Origin: Bailinhaonella thermotolerans | GTDB lineage: Bacteria; Actinomycetota; Actinomycetes; Streptosporangiales; Streptosporangiaceae | NCBI RefSeq assembly: GCF_003594875.1 | Contig: NZ_QZEY01000003.1 | Location: forward strand, 372,001 to 436,000 | DNA length: 64,000 nucleotides | Direction: 5' to 3' | The notes under the pieces: model-generated | The model's input: only the letters and a program-made list of their open reading frames with translations | Databases searched by the model: none | What the model was told of the DNA's origin: nothing | Made by a program: the position numbers and the translations under genes | Shown here: positions 1-7,823 of the stretch, piece by piece | Numbering within the stretch: the stretch's first letter is position 1 | How the letters are laid out: every line of letters begins with the position of its first letter

Positions 1-61
1 AAGCCCCGGCAGACTCGGCCGGACATCCTTACAAAGCTTCAGTAAAAGGGCGGTTATTCCG

Positions 62-1435
62 TTGCGCGTTCACGACTCCCTGATCGACCTGATGGGGAAC
101 ACCCCGCTGGTCCGCCTCCGTAAGGTCACCGCGGGCCTCCCCGCCTCGGTTCTGGCCAAGGTGGAGTACTTCAATCCCGGCGGCTCGGTGAAGGACCGGA
201 TCGCGCTGCGGATGGTCGAGGCCGCCGAGCGCTCGGGCGAGCTGCGGCCGGGCGGCGTGATCGTCGAGCCGACCTCGGGCAACACCGGCGTCGGCCTGGC
301 GATCGTGGCCCAGGAGAAGGGCTACCGCTGCGTCTTCGTGGTGCCGGACAAGGTCGCCTCCGACAAGATCGCGGTGCTGCGGGCCTACGGCGCCGAGGTC
401 GTCGTCTGCCCGACGGCCGTCGCGCCCGACCACCCCGAGTCGTACTACTCGGTCTCGGACCGTCTGGCGCGCGAGATCCCGAACGCCTGGAAGCCCAACC
501 AGTACGCCAACCCGGAGAACCCCCGCTCGCACTACCTGTCCACGGGCCCGGAGATCTGGGAGCAGACCGAGGGCCGGATCACGCACTTCGTGGCGGGCGT
601 CGGCACCGGCGGCACGATCAGCGGCGTCGGCCGGTACCTCAAGGAGGTCTCCGACGGCCGCGTGAAGATCATCGGCGCCGACCCGGAGGGCTCGGTCTAC
701 TCCGGCGGCACCGGCCGGCCGTACCTCGTCGAGGGGGTCGGCGAGGACATCTGGCCCGAGACGTACGACACGTCCATCTGCGACCAGGTCCTCGCGGTCT
801 CCGACAAGGACTCCTTCGTCATGACCCGCCGCCTGGCCCGCGAGGAGGCGCTGCTCGTCGGTGGCTCCTGCGGCATGGCCACCGTCGCGGCGCTGCGCGT
901 GGCCGCCGAGGCCGGCCCCGACGACGTGGTCGTGGTGCTGCTGCCGGACGGCGGCCGCGGCTACCTGTCGAAGATCTTCAACGACGAGTGGATGGCCGAC
1001 TACGGCTTCCTCACGCAGTCGTCGGAGGAGGCCCTGGTCGGCGACGTGCTGGCGCGCAAGAGCGCGGGCCTGCCGTCCTTCGTGCACGTCCACCCGGACG
1101 AGACGGTCGGCACCGCGATCTCGATCATGCGGGAGTACTCCGTGTCGCAGCTCCCCGTCATGAAGGAGGAGCCGCCGGTCATGGCCGCCGAGGTGGTCGG
1201 CTCGATCGTGGAGCGCGACCTCCTGGAGGCCCTCTACCGGGGCAACGTCTCCCCGGACGACCTGCTCGCCGGCCACATGTCCGCCCCCCTCCCCATGATC
1301 GGCGCCGGCGAGCCGGTGAGCCGCGCCGTCGAGGCCCTGGAGAAGGCCGACGCCGCCGTGGTCCTCGACGACGGCAAGCCCACCGGCGTCATCACCCGCC
1401 AGGACCTCCTGGCCTTCCTCGCCAGCGGTTCCTGA
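62..1435 (+). CDS. cbs: Cystathionine beta-synthase with C-terminal CBS pair
   Basis: PLP-dependent enzyme condensing serine and homocysteine to cystathionine, the first step of reverse transsulfuration in the cytoplasm. The 457-residue product has the fold-type II core: Schiff-base lysine K44 in GGSVKDR, the substrate loop TSGNTG at 71-76 and the phosphate loop GTGGT at 181-185. Two CBS domains follow at roughly 330-385 and 395-455, as in mycobacterial Rv1077 and human CBS; they suggest nucleotide or SAM regulation, which is inference. The start is a TTG with no convincing Shine-Dalgarno and no upstream in-frame stop in the window, so the start is the least certain part. It pairs functionally with metB about 5 kb downstream on the same strand, from which it is separated by the WhiJ-like module. 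Cysteine synthase is the alternative, but the CBS pair and metB nearby favour cystathionine synthesis. Confidence 0.93.
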   Translation: MRVHDSLIDLMGNTPLVRLRKVTAGLPASVLAKVEYFNPGGSVKDRIALRMVEAAERSGELRPGGVIVEPTSGNTGVGLAIVAQEKGYRCVFVVPDKVASDKIAVLRAYGAEVVVCPTAVAPDHPESYYSVSDRLAREIPNAWKPNQYANPENPRSHYLSTGPEIWEQTEGRITHFVAGVGTGGTISGVGRYLKEVSDGRVKIIGADPEGSVYSGGTGRPYLVEGVGEDIWPETYDTSICDQVLAVSDKDSFVMTRRLAREEALLVGGSCGMATVAALRVAAEAGPDDVVVVLLPDGGRGYLSKIFNDEWMADYGFLTQSSEEALVGDVLARKSAGLPSFVHVHPDETVGTAISIMREYSVSQLPVMKEEPPVMAAEVVGSIVERDLLEALYRGNVSPDDLLAGHMSAPLPMIGAGEPVSRAVEALEKADAAVVLDDGKPTGVITRQDLLAFLASGS

Positions 1436-1447
1436 CCCTCCTCCCGG

Positions 1448-1510
1448 GTACGGCCCCCGCCCGCCCCTCCCCGCGAAGTACGCCCGGGGAGGGGCGGGCG
1501 GGGGCCGTAC
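1448..1510 (+). terminator. Perfect 26-bp hairpin after cbs
   Basis: Arms at 1448-1473 and 1485-1510 are perfectly complementary over 26 bp, with an 11-nt loop. It begins 12 nt after the cbs stop. There is no T-tract, typical of actinomycete terminators. The arms begin and end in GTACGG/CCGTAC. Confidence 0.75.
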
Positions 1511-1554
1511 GCCAGGGAAGCGGAGGACGCCGGCCGTACACCAGGGAGCGCGTG

Positions 1555-1684
1555 GCGAGGAGCAAGGTCCTCGCGTGAGAGCGCTCCGCGCGAGAGAGCC
1601 CGGTCAGCGCCCAGCAGGGGCTCCGCCCCCGCACCCCCAGACGAGGGGGGCGCCGCCCCCCTCGCGCTCCCCCCGCAAGCCTCG
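1555..1684 (+). repeat. ~125-bp dispersed repeat, copy A
   Basis: GC-rich element with internal palindromes. It starts GCGAGGAGCAAGGTCCTCGC, passes through a GCGCCCAGC core and ends CTCGCGCTCCC...GCAAGCCTCG. Copies B (2428-2560, same orientation) and C (4321-4441, opposite) share the same order of blocks. Copies A and C are the outer inverted flanks of the DUF397/ATPase/XRE/DUF397 module. With the terminator before it, this repeat fills most of the 394-bp gap after cbs; I see no gene in the gap. Confidence 0.75.
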
Positions 1685-1829
1685 CCCCGAGCGAAGACCG
1701 GCCAAAGCGCACACCAGCGCGAAAAGCGTCATCGGGCCGCGCTGACCGTCTCGCCTCCGGCGTCATGAGGAGAGCCCGGCCAGGCCATGAGGAGCCTCCG
1801 GCCGAGTCGCGGGTGATATGAGGCTGCCT

Positions 1830-2045
1830 CTAGCCGAACTCTCCACCCCGGACGCTCTTCAGAAAGGCGTCCCATTCCTGTCGAGCGAAGGCGAGGACAG
1901 GGCCTGTGCCCTTCTGCTTGCTGTCCCGAACAAGGCGTCGACCGTCTGCGAGCTGAGCCACCTCTACGCAGGCACCTCCGTCCGACCCGCTGAACGAGGA
2001 CTTTCGGAAGGTCGCCGTGCGAAGCTCTTCGCCTGTCACGTCCAT
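1830..2045 (-). CDS. DUF397 domain protein (WhiJ-associated small protein)
   Basis: A 71-residue DUF397 protein. These small acidic partners are found beside XRE/DUF5753 regulators of the WhiJ/Scr1 type in sporulating actinomycetes; a role in modulating the DNA-binding partner is known for some members and inferred here. The diagnostic pattern is present: RKSSFSGSDGGACVEVA, then RDSKQK, then EWDAFL near the C-terminus. I chose the ATG at 2045 rather than the ATG at 2069, because a GAGGAGG lies 11 nt upstream of it and the resulting protein matches its neighbour residue for residue from MDV(T/S). It is about 70 percent identical to the adjacent DUF397 gene, so the two look like a tandem duplication, and it is last in a minus-strand run led by the ATPase gene. 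Confidence 0.85.
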   Translation of the reverse strand: MDVTGEELRTATFRKSSFSGSDGGACVEVAQLADGRRLVRDSKQKGTGPVLAFARQEWDAFLKSVRGGEFG

Positions 2046-2105
2046 TTCCTGACCTACCTCCTCAATCATCGGACGCGAATGCCTCCTTGGCCGGGATACG
2101 GATCT

Positions 2106-2321
2106 CTAGTCGAACTCGCCGCCACGGATGCCCCGGAGGAAGACGTTCCACTCCTCGGAGGTGAAGGCGAGGACAGGGCCGGCGCCCTTCTGTTTGCTGT
2201 CCCGGACAAGGCGTCGGCCTTCGGAGAGCTGTGCGACCTCGACACAGCTACCTCCGCTGGAGCCACTGTAAGGCGACTTCTTGAAGGCCGCCGTTCGCAG
2301 CTCTTCAGGACTCACGTCCAT
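2106..2321 (-). CDS. DUF397 domain protein, tandem paralogue
   Basis: A second 71-residue DUF397 protein, same role class as its neighbour. Visible features are KKSPYSGSSGGSCVEVA, RDSKQK and EEWNVFL, the signature blocks of the domain. The ATG at 2321 has GGAGGAG upstream at about 11-13 nt. Longer in-frame extensions run into the dispersed repeat and have no similarity to the family, so they are discarded. It lies 60 bp upstream of the other minus-strand DUF397 gene and is separated from the ATPase gene by copy B of the dispersed repeat, which may have uncoupled a former operon. Confidence 0.87.
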   Translation of the reverse strand: MDVSPEELRTAAFKKSPYSGSSGGSCVEVAQLSEGRRLVRDSKQKGAGPVLAFTSEEWNVFLRGIRGGEFD

Positions 2322-2427
2322 TTCTCGATCATCTCCTCCACCATCAGGCGCGATCGCCTCGCGGGTCCCGCGGCCGGGCGAATGTAATTCTGTCTGGACA
2401 TGATGACCGACGGTCTCGGGGGCGCGG

Positions 2428-2560
2428 GCGAGGAGCAAGGTCCTCGCGCGAGAGCGCTGCGCGCGATCGAGCTCGGGCAGCGCCCAGCGGGGGCCGCGCT
2501 CCCGCAGCCCCCTCGCCGGGGGTGCGGGGGCTGCCGCCCCCTCGCGCTCCCCGCAACCTC
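2428..2560 (+). repeat. ~125-bp dispersed repeat, copy B
   Basis: Same block order as copy A: GCGAGGAGCAAGGTCCTCGCG, GAGAGCGCT, GCGCCCAGCGGGGGC, then CCCCTCGCGCTCCCCGCAA. It is internal to the WhiJ-like module, between the second DUF397 gene and the ATPase gene, in direct orientation relative to copy A. Confidence 0.75.
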
Positions 2561-2594
2561 GGGGCCACCGGCGGCATCGGGACGACATCGCCCG

Positions 2595-2984
2595 TCAGCG
2601 AATCTCAAACCAGGTGCGGGTGCCTCCTGGCCAGGAATCCGCCCCCCAGCGTGAGGCGAGAGCCTCGACTAGGCGGAGGCCGTACCCGCCCTCGGCGTCG
2701 GCCGGATCGCGGTGACGTGGTTCCGAGTGAGCTTTGCCGCCTTGGTCCTGGATCTCGAAGCGTGGCTCGTAAGGGGGGCCGAGGACGTTGACCGTGACGG
2801 CCCCGCCTCGCTCACCGCTGCGCGTATGACGGACCGCGTTGGTGATGAGCTCGGTGAGAATGAGGAGCAGATCGTCGAGCCGGGGATGGTCCTCGTAGAG
2901 CACCCTGACGTACGCGCGGACAGCGGGGACGTGGTCCTCCTGTCCGGGAAAGGTCACGGTCGTCACGGGGCGGGTGGCGAGCAT
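2595..2984 (-). CDS. RsbW-like ATP-binding protein (HATPase_c_2)
   Basis: A 129-residue stand-alone GHKL ATPase domain of the anti-sigma-factor/serine-kinase type. The N box is ELITNAVRH (45-53), G1 is DQGG (80-83), and the glycine-rich lid is GGYGLRLVEAL (99-109). Family members bind and often phosphorylate anti-sigma antagonists. In WhiJ-like clusters of Streptomyces an equivalent ATPase sits beside the XRE and DUF397 genes; the target here cannot be read from sequence. It is divergent from the XRE gene, sharing a 145-bp promoter region. ATG start at 2984. Confidence 0.85.
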   Translation of the reverse strand: MLATRPVTTVTFPGQEDHVPAVRAYVRVLYEDHPRLDDLLLILTELITNAVRHTRSGERGGAVTVNVLGPPYEPRFEIQDQGGKAHSEPRHRDPADAEGGYGLRLVEALASRWGADSWPGGTRTWFEIR

Positions 2985-3066
2985 GGTCCTGTCTCCTCTG
3001 CGGTTCGCGTCCCGATTTTATCGATTACACTCCGCGCTCATCTCGTCGCTGATAGCATTCAGGGGA

Positions 3067-3086
3067 AGGCTTGCTAATGCAAGCCT
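3067..3086. promoter_or_regulatory. 8-bp inverted repeat in the ATPase/XRE divergent promoter
   Basis: AGGCTTGC-TAAT-GCAAGCCT forms a perfect inverted repeat, 43 nt upstream of the XRE start and 82 nt upstream of the ATPase start. This is the position expected for an autoregulatory operator of the DUF5753-type regulator. Function is inferred. Confidence 0.5.
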
Positions 3087-3129
3087 CTATTAAAACTCAT
3101 CAAGCTTCTCTCGAACCTGGAGGCCACCA

Positions 3130-3993
3130 GTGCCCCGAGGCAAGCACATCCCTACGGTTGCTAGCGCTCGCCTGGCAAGAGAACTCCGGACGCTGCGCGA
3201 CAAGGCCGCTCTGAGCCAGGAGGTCGTGGCCGAGGAGATGGGCTGGGCTGAGAGCAAGCTCTACCGAATGGAGAACGACAAGAGCCGGATCCTTCCGCGC
3301 GACGTGAAGCGGTTGCTGCGGCTGTACGGCGTCGAGGGAGAGCGGGCCGATGTCGTACTCGAACTTTCGCGGCTGGCCCGGGAACCGGAGTGGTGGCACC
3401 GGTACTCCGGGGCGATCCCGGAGTGGTTCCAGGTGTATGTGGTGCTGGAAGCCTCGGCGTCGCAGGTGTGCGGTTACGAGTCGGAGCTGGTACCCGGGAT
3501 CATGCAGACGGAGCGGTACGCCCGAGCGATCATGTCGACTGCGCCGAACCCGTACACGGACCAGGAAATCGACGATCACGTCGAGGTGCGGACCAACCGC
3601 CAGGCCAGGCTCACCACTGAAGAGCCGCTGCATCTGTGGCTGGTGCTGAACGAAGCCGTCATCCGGCGGACGGTGGGCGGGCCGGACGTGATGCGCGAGC
3701 AGATCGAGCATCTGATCTCGCTCGCCCGTCTCAAGAACGTGACACTTCAGATCATCCCGTTCGCATATGGCGAGCATGGAGCGATGCACGGGTCGTTCTA
3801 TCTGTTGAGCTTCCCCGGGCCGGTAGACCTCGACAAGGTCTACCTTGAACAGCAAATAGGTGGGCTATACACCCAAAAGCAAGAAGAAGTCGGACGATAT
3901 AGGCTGATGTTTGACCATCTGCGCGCCCGAGCCCTCGGACCGGAACGGACTCTTGAGATATTCGGCGCGGTGGCCGATGAGTTGACCTCGTGA
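3130..3993 (+). CDS. XRE-family regulator with DUF5753 domain (WhiJ/Scr1 type)
   Basis: A 287-residue DNA-binding regulator. An N-terminal XRE helix-turn-helix spans roughly residues 14-70 (ALSQEVVAEEMGWAESKLYRM), followed by the DUF5753 ligand/partner domain to the C-terminus, with the typical blocks ELVPGIMQTERYAR, LNEAVIRR..GG and a terminal LRARAL-P segment. GTG start with GGAGG eleven nt upstream (CTGGAGGCCACCAGTG). A DUF397 gene begins 18 nt after its stop, so the two are co-transcribed, matching WhiJ-type pairs in which the small partner controls the regulator during development. A divergent ATPase gene and an inverted repeat lie upstream. Some databases call the family Scr1 TA antitoxin-like; I see no toxin gene. 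Confidence 0.9.
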   Translation: MPRGKHIPTVASARLARELRTLRDKAALSQEVVAEEMGWAESKLYRMENDKSRILPRDVKRLLRLYGVEGERADVVLELSRLAREPEWWHRYSGAIPEWFQVYVVLEASASQVCGYESELVPGIMQTERYARAIMSTAPNPYTDQEIDDHVEVRTNRQARLTTEEPLHLWLVLNEAVIRRTVGGPDVMREQIEHLISLARLKNVTLQIIPFAYGEHGAMHGSFYLLSFPGPVDLDKVYLEQQIGGLYTQKQEEVGRYRLMFDHLRARALGPERTLEIFGAVADELTS

Positions 3994-4011
3994 CAGTCGA
4001 ACAGCGAGGGA

Positions 4012-4257
4012 ATGATGCACAGCGTGAACCTGACCTCCGCCTACTGGCGCAAGAGCTCCTACAGCGGTAACAACGGCGGAAACTGCGTCGAAGTAGCCCT
4101 CGTAACCCAGGCTGAGGACGCGACCTCAGCAAGCCTCATCGCCGTTCGTGACAGCAAGAACCCTCACCTCGCCCCGCATGTCTTCGCGGCAGCCGAGTGG
4201 AGGGACTTCCTCGCGGTCGTGAAGGCGGGCGCTCTCGACCCTGAGTCGTCGGAATAG
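4012..4257 (+). CDS. DUF397 domain protein, partner of the XRE regulator
   Basis: An 81-residue DUF397 protein: WRKSSYSGNNGGNCVEVA, then VRDSKNP, then AAEWRDFLAVVKAG. Two adjacent ATGs (4012, 4015) are possible starts. It is 18 nt downstream of the XRE/DUF5753 gene, the standard arrangement for a regulator with its small partner. Compared with the two minus-strand DUF397 proteins it is more divergent and has an insertion before the RDSK block, so it is not part of their recent duplication. Confidence 0.87.
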   Translation: MMHSVNLTSAYWRKSSYSGNNGGNCVEVALVTQAEDATSASLIAVRDSKNPHLAPHVFAAAEWRDFLAVVKAGALDPESSE

Positions 4258-4320
4258 CTCCCCGCGGGCCTGGTCGCCGCGCGTGACGGCGGTCCCAGCG
4301 TTCTTCATGCCGTCCGAGGT

Positions 4321-4441
4321 CGAGGCTTGCGGGGGAGCGCGAGGGGGCGGCGGCCCCCTCGCCGGGGGTGTGGGGGCGTAGCCCCCACTGGGGGCTGTCC
4401 GAGCTTGAACGCGCGGAGCGCTCTCACGTGAGGCCCTTGCC
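4321..4441 (-). repeat. ~125-bp dispersed repeat, copy C (inverted)
   Basis: The reverse complement aligns with copies A and B from GCAAGG..CTC through GAGAGCGCTC, the CCCAG core and CCCCTCGCGCTCCC to GCAAGCCTCG. It fills much of the 387-bp gap between the DUF397 gene and the histidine kinase gene; nothing else in that gap looks coding. Confidence 0.75.
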
Positions 4442-4644
4442 TTTTGGGCTCGCCCCCCTTGGGGTCTCCGCTTGGGTTCGCCCTGCTCTGTAGCACCCTT
4501 GCCTGTGGCCTTTGAGGTCCGCCGCTCTTCTTGGGGCCGGTCTTGGGTGTCTGCCTTGCCTTGGCCTTTCGCGCCGCGTTCGCCGTACGGCCTGGGGGCG
4601 GGGTGCGCACGGCCGGGGCTCGGGCCGTACGGCGGGGAGGGGAT

Positions 4645-5814
4645 CTAGAGGCGGAGGGGGAGTTCGGCGCGGACTTCCCAGCCGCCTTGGGGGGAGGGGC
4701 CGGCGTGGAGGTGGCCGCCGAGGGCCTCGACGCGTTCGGCCATGCCCACGAGGCCGAAGCCGCCGCCCAGGCGGAAGGGGCGGGAGTCGGTGGCGGTGCC
4801 GCCGAAGTTGGCGACGCGGATGGTCAGGGTCTGGCCGTCGCGGCGGAGGCCGACCTCGACCCAGGAGGCGCCGGGGGCGTGGCGGCGGATGTTGGTGAGG
4901 GACTCCTGCACGACGCGGTGGATGGTGGTGAGCACCTCGGGGTGCAGGTCGGCGTCGGTGATGCCGGGGCCGATCTCCAGGCCCGCGCGGACGCCGGAGG
5001 CGGTGAACTTGTCGACCATCGTGCGCAGGTCGGCCAGCGACACGCCCGGGGTGCGGGCGGCCTCGTCGCCGTCGCGCAGGACCCCGACCAGGCGGCGCAT
5101 CGAGGTCAGGGCCTCGGCCCCGGCGCCGGCGATCGCGTCGAGGGCGGGGATGACGGCCTGGGGCTGCCGCTCGGCCACGACGCGGGCCGCCTGCGCCTGG
5201 ACGACGATGCCGGTGATGTGGTGGGCGACCAGGTCGTGCAGCTCGCGGGCCAGGTCCAGGCGCTCGGAACGGCGGGCCACGTCCATCGCGACCGTGCGGC
5301 GTTCCTCCTGGTAGCGCAGGTAGAAGCCGATGGCGCAGGCGGTGATCCAGCCGATGAAGTACAGGGACCCGAACGCCTCGGCGTTGCCCAGGGCCAGGCT
5401 CCCGTAGCCGTCCACGATCCGCAGGGCGGGGCCGGTGATCAGCGCGACCAGGGCGAGCAGGGCGAGCGCGATGGCCCGGGGGGTCGGGTAGGTCACCCGG
5501 GTCACCGCCATGACCAGCATCATGATCGAGCCGGCCTCGGCGACGCCCGCGAACGACCCCAGCCCGCTCAGCTTGGACACGAGGCTGATCGCGATCGAGA
5601 CCACGATCAGGATCGAGGCCCAGCGCTCGGGGGCCCGCCTGCGGCGTACGACGGCCAGGATGCCCACGGCGTCGCCGGCCGCGACGAGGACGAAGCTGGC
5701 GCCCATGTTGACCGACCCGATCAGGTCGAGCAGGGTGAGCAGGCCGAGCCAGCCCAGCAGGGCCACCTCGGCGAGCCGCCGGGCCCAGAGCGCGACGCGC
5801 TGCCATCCCCCCAT
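4645..5814 (-). CDS. Membrane sensor histidine kinase, NarL/DesK type (orphan)
   Basis: A 389-residue HisKA_3 kinase that autophosphorylates on histidine and signals to a LuxR-type response regulator. The N-terminal ~170 residues hold about six membrane helices with no sizeable external domain, suggesting sensing within the membrane. The phosphoacceptor is H193 in ARELHDLVAHH. The N box is near 285-300 (VVQESLTNIRRHAPG) and the lid GGGFGLVGMAERV near 345-360. Such kinases are normally encoded next to their regulator, but none is present on either side: downstream is the dispersed repeat, upstream a small membrane-anchored protein on the same strand. Start ATG at 5814. Confidence 0.9.
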   Translation of the reverse strand: MGGWQRVALWARRLAEVALLGWLGLLTLLDLIGSVNMGASFVLVAAGDAVGILAVVRRRRAPERWASILIVVSIAISLVSKLSGLGSFAGVAEAGSIMMLVMAVTRVTYPTPRAIALALLALVALITGPALRIVDGYGSLALGNAEAFGSLYFIGWITACAIGFYLRYQEERRTVAMDVARRSERLDLARELHDLVAHHITGIVVQAQAARVVAERQPQAVIPALDAIAGAGAEALTSMRRLVGVLRDGDEAARTPGVSLADLRTMVDKFTASGVRAGLEIGPGITDADLHPEVLTTIHRVVQESLTNIRRHAPGASWVEVGLRRDGQTLTIRVANFGGTATDSRPFRLGGGFGLVGMAERVEALGGHLHAGPSPQGGWEVRAELPLRL

Positions 5815-5934
5815 GGACTAGCAGCGTAGACGCCCGGGCCGCCTGACTGGGTCGGCCTTATGGCCGAATCCCCTCGGCAGAAAGGGGGAGGCCGGGCGGT
5901 CCCCGGAACCGGCCGCGTCCGCTCACCCCTGAGG

Positions 5935-6435
5935 TCAGGCGGGTGATCCGCCTCGCGGCTCGCAGCGCGGGCGCAGTTGGACCACGCTCACCTCGGCCCC
6001 CTCGGGCGCGGCCCACGGGGCCTCCAGCCGGATGGGCGCCGCCGCCGCGCGCGTCTCGTCGGCCACCATCACGCGGACGCTCGCCCGCGTGGAGGCCGCC
6101 CGGCGCGGTTCCTGCACCTCCGCGACGCCCGCGGTCAGCCGCAGCCGCGCCGCGAACCCCGTCATCTCCTGGTTCGTGAGCGGTGTCCCGTCGACCTTCT
6201 TGACGTTCACCTCGACCGGGCTCAGGCAGCCGCCGGCCGCGGCCGGGGTCGCCTTCCCCCGCCAGGCCCCGGCTCCCGCCCCGCCCGCCGTCCCGTCGTC
6301 CGAGCCCAGCGCGATCAGCACGCCCGCCACCGCCACGGCGGCCGCCGCGGCACCCGCGGCGGCGCGCCGCCCCCTCTTCCCGTCCAGCACGACACCATCC
6401 TCTTCCCCCGGCGGGCGGCTTTCATCAGCCTGCAC
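5935..6435 (-). CDS. Hypothetical single-pass membrane-anchored protein
   Basis: A 166-residue protein of unknown function. A short cytoplasmic N-terminus with KRGRR is followed by one hydrophobic Ala/Val-rich segment at about 25-43, an Ala/Gly linker and an external domain with two cysteines (GGCLSP near 69 and RPRCEP near the C-terminus) that could form a disulfide. The pattern LTNQEMTGFAARLRLTAGVAEVQ suggests a small alpha/beta domain, but I do not recognise a family. Coding is supported by strong third-position G/C bias and position 120 bp upstream of the histidine kinase, same strand. The start is uncertain; a valine codon near residue 16 is an alternative. Confidence 0.6.
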   Translation of the reverse strand: MQADESRPPGEEDGVVLDGKRGRRAAAGAAAAAVAVAGVLIALGSDDGTAGGAGAGAWRGKATPAAAGGCLSPVEVNVKKVDGTPLTNQEMTGFAARLRLTAGVAEVQEPRRAASTRASVRVMVADETRAAAAPIRLEAPWAAPEGAEVSVVQLRPRCEPRGGSPA

Positions 6436-6497
6436 GGGGATTTCACGTCTACTCCCCAGGACGTAGACGTCTCCTCCCTGCGGCTACGCTCGATCGC

Positions 6498-7655
6498 ATG
6501 ACTGAAGGCCCAGGAAAAGAAGGCTTCGAGACCCTCGCGATTCACGCGGGGCAGGAGGCGGACCCGCGCACGGGGGCGGTCGTCCCCCCGATCTACGCGG
6601 TCTCGACCTATAAGCAGGACGGCGTGGGCGGCCTGCGGTCCGGCTACGAGTACAGCCGCACCGGCAACCCCACCCGCGCCGCGCTGGAGGAGTGCCTGGC
6701 GGCTCTGGAGGACGGCGTTCGCGGCCTGGCCTTCGCGTCCGGCATGGCCGCCGAGGACACGCTCCTGCGGACGATCTGCAAGCCCGGCGACCACGTCCTC
6801 ATCCCGAACGACGCCTATGGCGGCACCTACCGCCTGTTCTCCAAGGTCCTCGCCCGCTGGGGGGTCGAGTGGGACGCCGTCCCGCTGGGCGACGTCGAGG
6901 CCGTGCGCGCCGCCGTACGCCCCGGGCAGACCCGGGCGATCTGGGTGGAGACGCCGACCAACCCGCTCCTCGGCATCGCGGACATCGCGGTCCTCGCGAG
7001 CGTCGCCCACTCCGCGGGGGCCCTGCTGGTCGTGGACAACACGTTCGCGTCGCCGTACCTCCAGCAGCCGCTCGCGCTCGGCGCGGACGTCGTCGTGCAC
7101 TCGACCACGAAGTACGTCGGCGGGCACTCGGACGTGGTCGGCGGCGCGCTGGTCGTGCGCGACGCGGAGCTGGGCCAGGAGCTGGCCTACCACCAGAACG
7201 CCCTGGGCGCCGTCGCCGGCCCCTTCGACGCCTGGCTGACCCTGCGCGGGGTCAAGACCCTCGCGGTGCGCATGGACCGCCACTGCGACAACGCCGAGCG
7301 CGTCGTCGAGATGCTGCTGGACCACCCGCGCGTGTCGTCCGTGCTCTATCCGGGCATCTCCACGCATCCCGGTCACGAGGTCGCGGCCAAGCAGATGCGC
7401 CGCTTCGGCGGGATGGTCTCCTTCCGGGTGGCCGACGGCGAGGACGCGGCGGTGGAGATCTGCGGCCGGACCAGGGTGTTCACGCTGGGCGAGTCCCTGG
7501 GCGGCGTCGAGTCCCTCATCGAGCACCCGGGCCGCATGACCCACGCCTCGGCCGCGGGCTCCCCGCTGGAGTGCCCCAGCGACCTGGTGCGCCTCTCGGT
7601 GGGCATCGAGTCCGTCGAGGACCTGCTGGCCGACCTCCGCCAGGCCCTGGCCTGA
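6498..7655 (+). CDS. metB: Cystathionine gamma-synthase/lyase
   Basis: PLP enzyme of the Cys/Met metabolism family, 385 residues. It interconverts cystathionine with cysteine plus 2-oxobutyrate (lyase) or makes cystathionine from an acylated homoserine (synthase). The family signatures are present: EYSRTGNPTR at 51-60, catalytic K205 in HSTTKYVGGHSD, and DNTFASPYLQQP. Synthase and lyase activity cannot be separated by motif. The context (cbs 5 kb upstream, order as Rv1077-Rv1079) supports reverse transsulfuration as in actinomycetes whose single enzyme does both. The ATG is preceded by TACGCT exactly 7 nt upstream with no Shine-Dalgarno, indicating a leaderless mRNA. Confidence 0.92.
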   Translation: MTEGPGKEGFETLAIHAGQEADPRTGAVVPPIYAVSTYKQDGVGGLRSGYEYSRTGNPTRAALEECLAALEDGVRGLAFASGMAAEDTLLRTICKPGDHVLIPNDAYGGTYRLFSKVLARWGVEWDAVPLGDVEAVRAAVRPGQTRAIWVETPTNPLLGIADIAVLASVAHSAGALLVVDNTFASPYLQQPLALGADVVVHSTTKYVGGHSDVVGGALVVRDAELGQELAYHQNALGAVAGPFDAWLTLRGVKTLAVRMDRHCDNAERVVEMLLDHPRVSSVLYPGISTHPGHEVAAKQMRRFGGMVSFRVADGEDAAVEICGRTRVFTLGESLGGVESLIEHPGRMTHASAAGSPLECPSDLVRLSVGIESVEDLLADLRQALA

Positions 7656-7823
7656 CCGCGGCCCTCGGCCTGACCGCGGCCCTCGGCCTGGCCTCGGGTC
7701 CCGGCCCGCCCGGCCTCGCCTCCGGCGCGCGTACGGCGGGCGCCCGGCGCCGCGACGGGTCCGGGCGCGGCGAGACCCCGGTGCGGCGTGAGCCGTACCG
7801 GGGTGGGGGCCGGGCGCTCCGGG

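Noticed and set aside
4258-4644. Short genes in the gap after the third DUF397 gene
   Set aside because: The frames are created by dispersed repeat copy C and have no start signals or family similarity.
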